Both the position numbers and the translations under genes were made by a program. Below are positions 7,632 through 16,619 of a stretch of 64,000 nucleotides of DNA, in pieces. Under the pieces are notes generated by a model that saw nothing but the letters and a program-made list of their open reading frames with translations, was not told the DNA's origin and made no database searches. This DNA is from SYLG01 sp965226945. Its GTDB lineage: Bacteria > Planctomycetota > Planctomycetia > Gemmatales > Gemmataceae. The stretch spans positions 3,658,001 to 3,722,000 of the forward strand of contig OZ245717.1 of NCBI GenBank assembly GCA_965226945.1. The letters run 5' to 3'. Every line of letters starts with the position of its first letter. Within the stretch, counting starts at the first letter, position 1.

Positions 7632-8807
7632 TTACGCCGCGAAACGCATCAATCGTTCGATGACCGCATCTCCCACGAAACGGCCGGCGCGCGTCAGGCG
7701 CAATCCCGCATCGTCCCATTCCACGAGTCCCTGCTTTGCCAATTGCGCCGCCTCTTTGCCCAACAAGATAGCAAGATCGAAGCCGGTCTGCAGCGAAAAT
7801 CGATGCCGGTCGATGCCGGTCGAACGCCTCAGGTTTTGCGCCATCGTCTCGATCGCCCGGTCGCGCGGAGCCAGGGTTTCCCCTTGAAAGGTGGCCCGCT
7901 TGCCCGATTCGCACAGGCGGATGTAGCGTTCCAGATCCCGGGTATTTAACTCGCGGTTAAGAGCGACATATCCCGATGCTCCCATGCCGAAGCCCCAGTG
8001 GGCTTCATTGGCCCAGTAGACCTCGTTGTGCCGGCATGTTTGCCCAGTTAGCGCGAAATTGGAAATCTCGTAATGGCGATAGCCGGCCGCGCCCAAATGG
8101 TCCATCGAAAGCGCGTACATCGTCCTCTCGGATTCCTCGTCCACGGGGCGGACCATGCCCAGACGGACGCGCTTTTCCAGGGGGGTGCCTTTTTCGTAAG
8201 TGAGCCCATAAGTGCTCAAATGGCCGACTCCAAGCGCCATGGCCCGGTCCAGATCGTGAGCCCAGTCCTCAATCGATTGGCCGGGGGCGCCGAAAATCAG
8301 ATCGACCGACACGGCCATCCCAGAAGATTGCACGATCGAGACCGCATCGCAAACGGCGGCGGGTTCGTGCGGGCGCTCCAACTGGTTCAGGGTTTGCCGG
8401 GAGAAAGACTGGGCTCCCAGGCTGATCCGGGTGAAGCCGGCATCCTTAAGAAGGCGCACTTTTTCCTGGGTCAACGATTCCGGGTTCGCTTCCAGCGAAA
8501 CCTCGGCGCCGCATGACCAAACGAGACGGTTTTTCAAGATCTTGCAGAGTTTTTCCAGTTGTCCCAGATCGAGGTGGCTGGGCGTGCCGCCTCCCACGAA
8601 GATGGTTTTGACCGGTTTTGGCTCTCCCACGAGGCGCATTTCGACATCGAGGGCCGCCAAATACGCGTCAATCCGCTCATCCTTGCCGGTGGCGATCGCG
8701 AAATCGCAATAACCGCAGCGGTGCGCGCAAAAGGGGATATGGATGTAGGCCGCCTCGGGACGAATCCAGGGAGGATCATCGATTTGGAAGGTGGGAAAAA
8801 GGTCCAT
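7632..8807 (-). CDS. hemW: Radical SAM heme chaperone HemW
   Basis: The 391-residue protein carries the radical SAM cysteine motif CAHRCGYC at residues 27-34 (CxxxCxxC), preceded by YIHIPF, which is diagnostic of the HemN/HemW group. Further family motifs are TIFVGGGTPSHL, SLEANPESLT, ISLGAQSF and DLIFGAPGQS. The length, and the short N-terminus lacking the HemN-specific extension, favour HemW, a heme-trafficking protein, over the oxygen-independent coproporphyrinogen oxidase HemN. Many genomes annotate this family simply as a coproporphyrinogen III oxidase-like enzyme. It is the first gene of a two-gene minus-strand unit. Confidence 0.92.
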   Translation of the reverse strand: MDLFPTFQIDDPPWIRPEAAYIHIPFCAHRCGYCDFAIATGKDERIDAYLAALDVEMRLVGEPKPVKTIFVGGGTPSHLDLGQLEKLCKILKNRLVWSCGAEVSLEANPESLTQEKVRLLKDAGFTRISLGAQSFSRQTLNQLERPHEPAAVCDAVSIVQSSGMAVSVDLIFGAPGQSIEDWAHDLDRAMALGVGHLSTYGLTYEKGTPLEKRVRLGMVRPVDEESERTMYALSMDHLGAAGYRHYEISNFALTGQTCRHNEVYWANEAHWGFGMGASGYVALNRELNTRDLERYIRLCESGKRATFQGETLAPRDRAIETMAQNLRRSTGIDRHRFSLQTGFDLAILLGKEAAQLAKQGLVEWDDAGLRLTRAGRFVGDAVIERLMRFAA

Positions 8808-8907
8808 CCTCAGGCGCGCCGCAATTGTCCTAAGATATCCACATCCATGTTATTCCAAGTTAGTCCAAGGCGTAGGATGCGACATGGGAGCTTTGGTGGG
8901 GAGCGGC

Positions 8908-9693
8908 ATGATGAAGTGTGCGGGCAGTGTGGCGCTGGTGACCGGGGCGGGTGGGGGCATCGGCCGTGCGTCGGCCTTGGCGCTGGCGCAGGCGGGCGCT
9001 GATATCGTCCTCAACGATTTGCGCTGGCCCTCGGGTGGCAGCGAAGTCGCTTCGCAAATTCGAGCGCTCGGCCGCAAGGTTGTGGAAATCGGCACCGATG
9101 TGTCGGATCAAAAAGCCGTCGAAGCGATGTTCGACGAAGGTTCCAAGACGCTTGGTCCCATCGACATTCTGGTGACGAGCGCGGTCTACAGCGACCGGGA
9201 GTTCTTTCACCTGGCCAATATGGAAGGCTTTCACAAGACGGTCAATGTCACCCTTTGGGGCGCCTTCTATTGCCTGAGGGCCTTTGCCAACCGCCTCATT
9301 CACATTCAAAAACCAGGCAGCGCCGTACTCATCAGTTCGCCTCACTCCCATATCGCGACGCCTTCCTGCATGGCGTACAACATGGCCAAGGCGGCGCTCG
9401 ATCAGATGGGCCGCACCGCGGCGGTCGAACTGATCCCGAAACACATCCGCGTCAATATGATCTATCCCGGCTGGTGCGACACCCCCGGCGAGCGCAAGTT
9501 CTTTTCCGAGGATGTACTCGACCGTTCGGGCAAATCACTGCCGATGGGCCGTCTGATGCGCCCCGAGGAAGTCGCTCGCGGCGTCGCGTTCCTGTGCGAT
9601 CCGGAAAGCGATTCGATCACCGGATCGATCATGTCGATCGACGGGGGCACGCAGCTTCCCTGGTGGTCCAAGCGCGGCACCGGGGAGTTTTAG
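8908..9693 (+). CDS. SDR-family NAD(P)-dependent oxidoreductase
   Basis: The 261-residue protein has a classical short-chain dehydrogenase layout: TGAGGGIGRA nucleotide loop at residues 11-20, a catalytic serine in VLISSPHSHI, the YxxxK pair in AYNMAKAAL, and the C-terminal GSIMSIDGGTQLP. The residue after the adenine strand (NDLRW) does not settle the NAD versus NADP choice. The start is ATG 8908, with GGGGAG just upstream; ATG 8884, preceded by AGGA, is also possible. It is divergent from hemW and followed by an MBL-fold gene. The substrate is unknown. Confidence 0.88.
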   Translation: MMKCAGSVALVTGAGGGIGRASALALAQAGADIVLNDLRWPSGGSEVASQIRALGRKVVEIGTDVSDQKAVEAMFDEGSKTLGPIDILVTSAVYSDREFFHLANMEGFHKTVNVTLWGAFYCLRAFANRLIHIQKPGSAVLISSPHSHIATPSCMAYNMAKAALDQMGRTAAVELIPKHIRVNMIYPGWCDTPGERKFFSEDVLDRSGKSLPMGRLMRPEEVARGVAFLCDPESDSITGSIMSIDGGTQLPWWSKRGTGEF

Positions 9694-9746
9694 CGAGACG
9701 GCCGGCTTGTTCTTTTGGGCGGTTTTTTCTCGATCTCGCACGGTAC

Positions 9747-10523
9747 ATGACGCGAAATTTCACTTTCCTTGGGACCGGAACTTCGGTGGGCGTGCCGATG
9801 CTGGGCTGCGATTGCCCCGTCTGCACCTCCACCAATCCGCGCAACCACCGCTACCGCTGTGCCGCGCTGATCCGCCTGCCCCAGGGAAATATTTTGATTG
9901 ACACCCCGCCCGAATTGCGCTTGCAGCTTCTTCGGGCCGGCACGCATAACATTCATGCCTGCCTCATGACCCATTTTCATGCCGATCACTTGCATGGCAT
10001 GGACGACCTGCGGCCCATTCCCCGCCTCATCGGCGGGCCGGTGCCCATTCACTGTTCCGGGGAAACGGAGAGGCGTATCCGCGAATCGTTCTCTTACGCT
10101 TTTGGACCGGCGGCCGAACAGATGACGGCCGGGTTCATTCCCAAGCTCGATTTCCACCGGCTCGTTCCGGGCGCCAACGAGGTGCTTGGCGAAAGGGTCC
10201 TCGCCATACCGCTGGAACATGCCCATTTCGATGTATTTGGATTTCGCATCGCCGATATGGCCTATTGCACCGATGTGAACAAGATCCCGCGCTCAAGCAT
10301 GGAGATGCTAAAGGGTCTGGATATCCTTGTGCTCGATGCGCTCAGGCGGCAGCCGCACCCAGCCCATTTCAGTCTCGACCAGGCACTTGAGATGGTGGAG
10401 CGGCTCAGCCCGCGCCAGGCGTTTTTCACCCATATCAGCCATGACCTCGAATATGAAGAGGTGAATGACTCGCTTCCCGCGCATGTGCGTCTTGCCTACG
10501 ATGGCCTAAGTTTTCCCTTTTGA
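9747..10523 (+). CDS. MBL-fold metallo-hydrolase, PhnP-like
   Basis: The 258-residue protein opens with FTFLGTGTSVGVPMLGCDCP and CTSTNPRNHRYRCAAL, the N-terminal signature of PhnP-type metallo-beta-lactamase-fold phosphodiesterases, whose cysteines bind a structural zinc. The catalytic metal motif is THFHADHLHGMDDLR, near residues 74-88, and later ligands include MAYCTDVNKIP and FFTHISHDLEYEE. Family members cleave cyclic phosphodiesters or related bonds; no phosphonate operon is visible here, so the true substrate is open. It ends 12 bp before the start of the next gene, suggesting co-transcription. Confidence 0.88.
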   Translation: MTRNFTFLGTGTSVGVPMLGCDCPVCTSTNPRNHRYRCAALIRLPQGNILIDTPPELRLQLLRAGTHNIHACLMTHFHADHLHGMDDLRPIPRLIGGPVPIHCSGETERRIRESFSYAFGPAAEQMTAGFIPKLDFHRLVPGANEVLGERVLAIPLEHAHFDVFGFRIADMAYCTDVNKIPRSSMEMLKGLDILVLDALRRQPHPAHFSLDQALEMVERLSPRQAFFTHISHDLEYEEVNDSLPAHVRLAYDGLSFPF

Positions 10524-10534
10524 ACAAGGCTGCC

Positions 10535-12016
10535 ATGGTAACTCCCAACTCCTTGCCCTCCGATTTTCCTGGCGAACTGGGTCAGTTGCTGAACCGGTTT
10601 GGGCAAACACATCTGATGTTGGGATGGGAGAAATTAACTGCGGCGCAAAAGTATGCCCTGGTGGAACAGGCCAAGGGGCTCGATTTTCCCCTACTCGCCA
10701 GTCTTTTTGAGAACAAAGACAAGGCAGCCGCTGCCGTCGATCTTTCCGGCTTGAACCCGCCTTTGGCCTTTGACCCGGCAGCCGATGCGGCTCAAGCGGC
10801 CCGGGCAACCAAGCGCGGCGAAGAGGCGCTGGCCAAGGGAGAGGTTGCCTGTGTGTTGGTTGCAGGCGGGCAGGGCAGCCGGCTGGGTGCGACGATCCCC
10901 AAGGGATGCATGCCGGTCGGTCCCATTTCCGGCAAATCGCTTTTTCAATACCACTGCGAGCGCCTGCGCGCGGTGTCGCGCCGCTACCGCGTGGAAATTC
11001 CCTTGCTTGTGATGACGAGCCCGGCGACTCATGAGGCGACGCTCGAATTCTTCGAGCAAAATCGCCGTTTCGGCATGGCGCCTGATCAATTGCACTTCTT
11101 TCAGCAATCGACGATGCCCGCCCTGGACCTGGCCACGGGTAAGGTGCTGCTTGAGGCCCCCGGCCGCATCTTCCGCGCGCCCGATGGCCACGGCGGCTGC
11201 CTGGCGGCCTTGGCCGGGCAGGGCTGGCTTGAGTGGATGAAAAAGAAAAAGATTTCGCAGATCTTTTATTTCCAGGTGGACAACCCGCTCGTCAAGATGG
11301 CCGACCCGATGTTTCTGGGCCATCACCTTTTGCACGATGCCGAGGTCTCGGCCAAGGCCGTGGAAAAGACCAACCCGCAAGAAAAGGTCGGCGTGTTTGG
11401 CCAGGTGCCCGGCGCCGATGGCACGCAGCGCTGCACCCTGGTCGAGTATTCCGACCTGCCTGCCGAGGCAGCCCAGGCCCGCGCGGCCGAGGACCGGCTT
11501 TTGTTTCGCTGCGGCAGCCCGGCGATCCACTTTTTTTCGCGCGCTTTCCTCGAAGAAGTCGCGCCCGGCCATGCGCGGTTGCCCTTTCACCTGGCGCGCA
11601 AGAAGGTGCCCCATGTGAATGAGAAGGGAGAGCCGGTCGCTCCCGAAAAAGAGAACGCGCTCAAGTTCGAGAAGTTCGTCTTCGATGCGATCCCGCTGGC
11701 AAAGCGATGGACTTTGGTCATGGCTAAGCGCGAGGAAGACTTCGCGCCGCTGAAAAACGCAACGGGGGCCGATTCCCCCGAAACGGTGCGCTCGGGGTTG
11801 ATCGGCCGCGATCGCTCCTGGCTTGCGGAAGCGTTCTTGAATGATGCGGCTTTTGGCAAAGCGCTGGATCAGCTCGATGTCGAGTTGTCGCCCCTGGCGG
11901 CTACTTGTCCCACCGATCTGAAAGAGCGCAAACTTTGGACTGACGGTGCCGCCCTGTTGGGCAAGGCGAAAGACGGAGCCTTGTTATGTTCGGATCCTTC
12001 CGAGAAGGTTTCGTGA
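10535..12016 (+). CDS. UDPGP-family sugar-1-phosphate uridylyltransferase
   Basis: The 493-residue protein belongs to the UTP-glucose-1-phosphate/UDP-N-acetylhexosamine pyrophosphorylase family of the eukaryotic AGX/UAP1 type. The nucleotide loop reads LVAGGQGSRLG followed by IPKGCMPVG; substrate-site motifs include FYFQVDNPLVKMADP and VEYSDLP. It forms UDP-sugar from UTP and sugar-1-phosphate in the cytoplasm. Bacterial GlmU or GalU are unrelated in layout. The start is ATG 10535 with AAGG upstream. It is followed after 27 bp by the mannose-1-phosphate guanylyltransferase gene, so the pair supplies activated sugars. Whether the substrate is glucose-1-P or GlcNAc-1-P cannot be decided here. 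Confidence 0.87.
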   Translation: MVTPNSLPSDFPGELGQLLNRFGQTHLMLGWEKLTAAQKYALVEQAKGLDFPLLASLFENKDKAAAAVDLSGLNPPLAFDPAADAAQAARATKRGEEALAKGEVACVLVAGGQGSRLGATIPKGCMPVGPISGKSLFQYHCERLRAVSRRYRVEIPLLVMTSPATHEATLEFFEQNRRFGMAPDQLHFFQQSTMPALDLATGKVLLEAPGRIFRAPDGHGGCLAALAGQGWLEWMKKKKISQIFYFQVDNPLVKMADPMFLGHHLLHDAEVSAKAVEKTNPQEKVGVFGQVPGADGTQRCTLVEYSDLPAEAAQARAAEDRLLFRCGSPAIHFFSRAFLEEVAPGHARLPFHLARKKVPHVNEKGEPVAPEKENALKFEKFVFDAIPLAKRWTLVMAKREEDFAPLKNATGADSPETVRSGLIGRDRSWLAEAFLNDAAFGKALDQLDVELSPLAATCPTDLKERKLWTDGAALLGKAKDGALLCSDPSEKVS

Positions 12017-12043
12017 GATATCCCAGAGAAAGAGAATAGGTCG

Positions 12044-13123
12044 ATGATTCACGCGATGATCATGGCGGGCGGCGGCGGCACTCGGTTTTGGCCCCGTAGC
12101 CGCAAGGCGCTGCCCAAGCAGTTTTTGAATGTCAGTTCGGGGCCGACCCTTTTGCAGGCGGCGTATGAGCGCCTCGAAGGCATGGCCGGCGCGGGCAAGG
12201 TTTGGATCGTCACCGGACACGCCTACCGCGCGCCGACGCTCGACCAGATCAAGGGAATGAACCCCAACCGCATCGTCGGCGAACCTACGGGGCGCGATAC
12301 CGCTCCCTGCGTTGCTCTCGGCGCCGCACTCGTGGCGCTTGAAGATCCGGAGGGCGTCATGGTCGTAACCCCCGCCGACCATGTCATCGAACCGGTGCGC
12401 GAATTCACCCGGGCGGTGCAGGCCGCGGCGAAATTGGCCGCCAGCGAAGGAGATGCCCTGGTCACCTTCGGCATCCGGCCGACCTATCCCTCGACAGGCT
12501 ATGGGTACATCCACCGGGGCGCTCCCATTGAAGCGCCTTTGGGCGTCAAGGCCTACGAGGTCAAGGCGTTTTGCGAAAAGCCGAAGGCCGAAGTCGCGGA
12601 GCGGTTTTTCACTTCGGGCGACTACTTCTGGAACTCCGGAATCTTCGTCTGGAAAGCCTCGACGATTCTCAATTCGCTCAAAGCGAACAAGCCGGCCATT
12701 TACGAGGGAGTGGTCAAGATCGCCGCGGCCTGGAACACTCCGCAGAGAGAAGCGGTGCTCAATGAGATTTTCCCGGTGCTCGAAAAAATCTCGATCGACT
12801 ACGCGGTGCTGGAACGGCACCCGCGCGTGCTCGTGGTCGAAGCTCCTTTTTCGTGGGACGACGTGGGTAGCTGGCTGGCGCTCGAACGGCTCAATCCCCA
12901 GGACGCTTCGGGGAACACGGTGCTCGCCAAGCATCAGGGGATCGAAACGCGCAATTGCGTCATTGTCGGCGACAAGGAACGGATGATCACGACGATTGGC
13001 GTGTCCGATCTGCTCATCATCCAGGATGGCGACGCGACCTTGATCGCGCATCGCAAAGACGAGGGCACGGTCAAGAACATGGTTGATCAACTCAAAGCAA
13101 CCGGCAACGAGAAATACCTGTGA
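12044..13123 (+). CDS. manC: Mannose-1-phosphate guanylyltransferase
   Basis: The 359-residue enzyme makes GDP-mannose from GTP and mannose-1-phosphate. It begins MIHAMIMAGGGGTRFWPRSR, the nucleotidyltransferase signature loop, followed by LPKQFLNV. Further family motifs are EPTGRDTAPCVAL, VVTPADHVI, GYGYIHRG and FCEKP. The length is that of the single-domain form without the isomerase domain of bifunctional ManC/AlgA. Its GTG-type junction with the next gene overlaps by 4 bases, and it follows the UDPGP gene closely, so all three are likely one transcript. GDP-mannose probably feeds glycan synthesis, consistent with the nearby Wzz-like gene. Confidence 0.92.
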   Translation: MIHAMIMAGGGGTRFWPRSRKALPKQFLNVSSGPTLLQAAYERLEGMAGAGKVWIVTGHAYRAPTLDQIKGMNPNRIVGEPTGRDTAPCVALGAALVALEDPEGVMVVTPADHVIEPVREFTRAVQAAAKLAASEGDALVTFGIRPTYPSTGYGYIHRGAPIEAPLGVKAYEVKAFCEKPKAEVAERFFTSGDYFWNSGIFVWKASTILNSLKANKPAIYEGVVKIAAAWNTPQREAVLNEIFPVLEKISIDYAVLERHPRVLVVEAPFSWDDVGSWLALERLNPQDASGNTVLAKHQGIETRNCVIVGDKERMITTIGVSDLLIIQDGDATLIAHRKDEGTVKNMVDQLKATGNEKYL

Positions 13124-13629
13124 CCTCGGGGCCTGCTCCAGAGGGTGCCGAATCTCCGAAGCAGCCCGAGAGGGCCGAAAAGCCCTGGCCGGAGCGGGGG
13201 CGGATTTTGGCTCTGGATCCCGGGCAGGTGCGCATTGGCGCGGCGATCTGCGACGCCGAGCGCAAGATCGCCTCGCCTCTGGAAATTTGGACGCGGAAGG
13301 GGAACGAACCCGATTCGCGCTGGCTTTTGAGCCTGGTCAAGCGGGAAGAAGCGCGTGCCTTGGTCATTGGCTTGCCCATTCGCTCGCAAGGAGAAGAGGG
13401 GGAATCGGCACGGCGCGCCCGGGGGTTTGCGGCCTGGGCCGCCCGGGTGAGCGGATTACCTTTCCGGATGGTCGATGAATCGTTCACGACCCGCTTTGCC
13501 GAATCGGCCCTTTGGGAAATGGGACTAACCCATCAAAAGAGGCGCGCCCGGCGCGATTCGGTCGCGGCGCAGATGCTCTTGCAAGGCTATATTGATGCCG
13601 GTTGCCCGGACGAACTCCCGCCTGTTTGA
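13120..13629 (+). CDS. ruvX: Holliday junction resolvase-like RuvX/YqgF
   Basis: The 169-residue protein begins at a GTG that overlaps the manC stop codon (GTGA). After a charged 27-residue N-terminal extension it has the RNase H-like signatures ILALDPGQVRIGAAICD, ALVIGLPI, VDESFTTRFAESAL and DSVAAQMLLQGYI. The acidic residues in DPG, DES and DSVAA correspond to the catalytic positions. The family is linked to pre-16S rRNA 5' maturation and to Holliday junction processing. The N-terminal extension is longer than usual for the family. Confidence 0.88.
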   Translation: MTSGPAPEGAESPKQPERAEKPWPERGRILALDPGQVRIGAAICDAERKIASPLEIWTRKGNEPDSRWLLSLVKREEARALVIGLPIRSQGEEGESARRARGFAAWAARVSGLPFRMVDESFTTRFAESALWEMGLTHQKRRARRDSVAAQMLLQGYIDAGCPDELPPV

Positions 13630-13659
13630 GGCGCCGGCGTCTTTGTCGACTTGAACGCG

Positions 13660-14055
13660 TCAGAGATTTCGCGCTTGCTCTTTGGCCACGGCCCACAAAA
13701 TCAAAACACAGAAAATAAGGATGCAAAGCCCTTCGACGATGGCCCAGAGCCAGGGCATGCCGGAATAGACGCCGACGGCGAACATGATGGGACCAAGCGG
13801 CAGGCCGATTCCGCAAGAAAACCGGATCAAGGGCAGATAACGCCTCGCGTCTTGCGATATGAACAAGGACATCAGGCCGATGAAGCCGTAGAGCATCGAA
13901 ACCGATCGCGCCAGGTAGGTCGTAAGCGGTCCGCCGGGCCAATCTCCGAGGCTTAGGGACTGATGCATCGAAATCATCCACGACTCGGGCATGAATAAGG
14001 CGCCCCAGGCGAGCAATAGCCACGTTCCGGCAAGCCTCAAAAGAAAAACGAGCAT
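13660..14055 (-). CDS. Four-TM conserved hypothetical membrane protein
   Basis: The 131-residue protein is almost entirely hydrophobic, with about four membrane segments (LLRLAGTWLLLAWGALFMPE, SMLYGFIGLMSLFI, LPLGPIMFAVGVY and AIVEGLCILIFCVLILWAVA). GAGGA upstream supports ATG 14055. It is convergent with ruvX. I do not recognise the family; no active-site motif is visible. Confidence 0.65.
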   Translation of the reverse strand: MLVFLLRLAGTWLLLAWGALFMPESWMISMHQSLSLGDWPGGPLTTYLARSVSMLYGFIGLMSLFISQDARRYLPLIRFSCGIGLPLGPIMFAVGVYSGMPWLWAIVEGLCILIFCVLILWAVAKEQARNL

Positions 14056-14422
14056 CGCGGCGATTTCCTCAAATGGCGAAGGGGCATTTTAGAGAACCCT
14101 TTGGAAGAGGCCGTTTCGGCATGCGAACGGTCGCGGCGCTCTGCGATTGCCGCAAAGAGGCGTGCAGTTGGCCGAATGTTGCATTCATTTGCATTCGGTG
14201 TGTCGGAAATAGGTCCATTGGGGAGGAAAAAGTTCGCGTAGGAGCGCGATGGCAACGATTTCGCGTGACGAAATTCGCGAACGAATGGATTTATTAAAAA
14301 AACGCCCAACAAAGATCTGGGAATGGCGATGATTTCGAGATAGATTGAACCGAACTTCCGGGGTGCCGATCCGGAATCGACTCCTTTCTCCCACCCGATT
14401 CGCTTCCCAGGAGTTCTAACTC
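14056..14422. other. 367-bp intergenic region with promoter-like repeats
   Basis: Between the divergent membrane protein and the Wzz-like gene there is no large reading frame. An inverted repeat ATTTCG-N5-CGAAAT sits at 14258-14274, and a 27-codon candidate lies at 14249-14332. An AGGAG shortly before ATG 14423 is the ribosome site of the next gene. Confidence 0.5.
14249..14332 (+). CDS. Candidate 27-residue small protein
   Basis: ATG at 14249 follows AGGAG with a four-base gap and opens 27 codons, beginning MATISRDEIRERMDLLKK and ending KIWEWR. The composition is that of a charged helix with a basic/aromatic end, unlike random sequence in this region. It could be a small protein or a remnant of a longer gene. 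There is no homology evidence, so the call is tentative. Confidence 0.28.
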   Translation: MATISRDEIRERMDLLKKRPTKIWEWR

Positions 14423-15964
14423 ATGTCGGAAAGCATCTTGCCCAACAATTCCCCCGAGGCGGAAAACAAGCCCCAAAAGTGGAGTGTAAGCCGCCGGTTG
14501 TCGGTTGCTTTCGAGCAAACCATTCGCGCCGACGGTCTGTTTCTGATGTTCCTCCTGGCGATGTCGTTGGGATTGGCGCTTTTGTGCACGGCGAAATGGG
14601 AGAAGGCCGAGTGGAAGGCCACGGCGACCATGCGCGTCGCGAGTCCGACGCGGGAAAACGGTTCCTCGGTTGCGAAGACCAATCTTCTGGTTTCGAATGT
14701 AATCAATGAATTAAAAAGCCCCCAGATGCTTGAATCGATGAGCACCACGCTAGGGGATGCCTGGAATTCCGAGGAAGGGAAAAGGTTATCGAATCAGGCG
14801 GTCATCGCCTTGGGCGAAAGCGCTGCACTGCAATGGACCTCACCTGACAAGCAGTCCGCCCTTTTGGCGCTTGAACTGATCTCTCAACAAATGAAATCGA
14901 CTTCCAAGGAGTTGGCCAAGGAACTGCACCAAAAGGAACTAGCCGATTGGTCCCACCGGATCGCAACCGTCGACGCTCGCATGGCGGAGCTGAATAAGAC
15001 CCTACAGGAGTTTCAGAAGAAAAAGGGAGTGGTCGATGTGAAAGGCGATTTGGCGGCTCTAAAGGATTCGATCACCTCTTTGGAATATCAATTGAGGCTT
15101 GACCTTCAGGCGGAAGTCGTAGCCAAGGAACAGTACAAGGAAGTCGTGCGCCAGTTGGACGAAGCGAAGCGCGTCTCGGCGATGGCGATCGAGCGAGAAA
15201 ACGAAGACAAATCTCAGCAAGGCACCGAAAAAGACCTGGCAAAGCAGCGGCAGATCCTTCGCGAAGCGATCCAGGCCGAAAAAGCGCAGCTGGAACAGAA
15301 GGCATTGCTTGAGGGCAAGGTCAATGAGAAAAAGCAGCTGGAAGCGCTTGCCGCCCAGGGGAAAGCATCGCCTGAAGGGGTCCTTCGACTGGATACGGAA
15401 ATCCAGGTGCTGAAGGCAAAAATCGCGGGGAATCAAAAGATCGCCGATATGGAAAATCAATTGATGGGTCTGGATCAAACCATATCCCTTAACGGTGCAA
15501 GAAAAGGAAGGCAGAATGCAACCAGTCCGGTGATCACGGCGCTCTTAGATAAAAAAATGGATTCAGAACTAAAACTGCTCAAATTAGCTCAGGAAAAAGT
15601 TTATCTTCAACAGGAGATCGACGCGGCAAAATCCAAGCGTGATGCCATCCAATCCGCAGAGGGAGAGGATGCCCAGTACCGCCAGGAAAAAGACCGCCTC
15701 GTCAAGGAGAAAGAAACGCTCGAGGCCAAACGGCAGGAAGCCGAATGGAGCGGGTCGGAACGCACCTTCCAAATCGAATGGGTGCAAACTCCCACCATCG
15801 CCGACCAGCCCGTTTCCACCAACCGCTACCAACTCTTTTCTGCCGCGTTCCTTTCCAGTTCCTTGCTTGGTTTCTTGGGCACTTTTTTTTGGGAACTGGG
15901 GAGAAGCTCGTCGGCCTCGGAGAAGAGAAATTTGGTTTGGAGGCGGCCAGGCCAAACGGAATGA
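14423..15964 (+). CDS. Wzz/PCP-like coiled-coil membrane protein
   Basis: The 513-residue protein has one membrane segment near residues 38-57 (DGLFLMFLLAMSLGLALLCT) and another near 470-490 (LFSAAFLSSSLLGFLGTFFW). Between them is a long, mostly helical region rich in K, E, Q and L, typical of a periplasmic coiled coil. This two-TM hairpin with a central coiled coil is the layout of polysaccharide co-polymerases (Wzz family), which control chain length of surface glycans. There is no C-terminal tyrosine-kinase domain. The gene follows the nucleotide-sugar genes, fitting such a role, but the family match rests on topology. Confidence 0.7.
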   Translation: MSESILPNNSPEAENKPQKWSVSRRLSVAFEQTIRADGLFLMFLLAMSLGLALLCTAKWEKAEWKATATMRVASPTRENGSSVAKTNLLVSNVINELKSPQMLESMSTTLGDAWNSEEGKRLSNQAVIALGESAALQWTSPDKQSALLALELISQQMKSTSKELAKELHQKELADWSHRIATVDARMAELNKTLQEFQKKKGVVDVKGDLAALKDSITSLEYQLRLDLQAEVVAKEQYKEVVRQLDEAKRVSAMAIERENEDKSQQGTEKDLAKQRQILREAIQAEKAQLEQKALLEGKVNEKKQLEALAAQGKASPEGVLRLDTEIQVLKAKIAGNQKIADMENQLMGLDQTISLNGARKGRQNATSPVITALLDKKMDSELKLLKLAQEKVYLQQEIDAAKSKRDAIQSAEGEDAQYRQEKDRLVKEKETLEAKRQEAEWSGSERTFQIEWVQTPTIADQPVSTNRYQLFSAAFLSSSLLGFLGTFFWELGRSSSASEKRNLVWRRPGQTE

Positions 15965-16328
15965 CGAATTCTCATCTTCTTCCCTGGTCGCTGAAAGGTC
16001 GAGCGAACTCGTCGGGAGATCAGGGCCCGAGGTTTTGCAGAATGCGATTTTGGCCGCGGTCGTTCCTGGCCGTGGCGGAATCTGTTTGGTGTGAGCGGTT
16101 CATTCGCAGTCATTCGGTACAAGTCTCGCCCGTGGCGCGTTGATTGACGATACCCGTTTGAACCCTTCCCCGCCGATTTGGAAAAATCAGCTGAACAACG
16201 GCCAAAAACTCCACGGGCGATTGCGCGAAACAACATTCTCCTCGAAATCCCTAAAACCGCTTGCACTCCCGGATTCTCGGGTGTACTGTACGCAGGTACA
16301 CTAAATTGTCTTTGAACCGGAGCCTTTC
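15965..16328. other. 364-bp intergenic region
   Basis: No supported gene is visible. The only structured element is the inverted repeat at 16281-16301, next to the start of the zinc-ribbon gene. Confidence 0.5.
16281..16301. promoter_or_regulatory. Inverted repeat upstream of the zinc-ribbon gene
   Basis: GTGTAC (16281-16286) and GTACAC (16296-16301) form a perfect 6-bp inverted repeat with a nine-base spacer, 27 bp before ATG 16329. The position suggests an operator; the regulator is unknown. Confidence 0.4.
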
Positions 16329-16619
16329 ATGGAACTCTCTGCCCAGGGAGTGGAGCCGCACTGCGTCCATTGCTCAGCCCCGCTCGTTCCCACTGACGAC
16401 CCATTCCTCGGCAAGTTTGTCAAAATCCTTTGCCCGAAATGCCGCAAAGTGCCAGGGATTCGCCAGCTCTACCGTCGGCGCGTCGGCTGGACGGCCTCCT
16501 GGGAACTCCATTTGCGCCTGCTCACCGGCCGCGCCCGCCACAAGGAACCCCTCTTTCAAGCCCAGGATCCCCCACCCGAATTGAAACTGCCTTTTAAGCG
16601 TCGCCGCAAGCAGAAATGA
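16329..16619 (+). CDS. Small zinc-ribbon-like protein
   Basis: The 96-residue protein has two CxxC pairs, CVHC at residues 12-15 and CPKC at about 35-38, the spacing of a small zinc ribbon. The C-terminal half is basic and ends KLPFKRRRKQK, suggestive of nucleic-acid binding. ATG 16329 follows GGAG at seven bases. I do not recognise a named family. A palindrome lies just upstream. Confidence 0.6.
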   Translation: MELSAQGVEPHCVHCSAPLVPTDDPFLGKFVKILCPKCRKVPGIRQLYRRRVGWTASWELHLRLLTGRARHKEPLFQAQDPPPELKLPFKRRRKQK

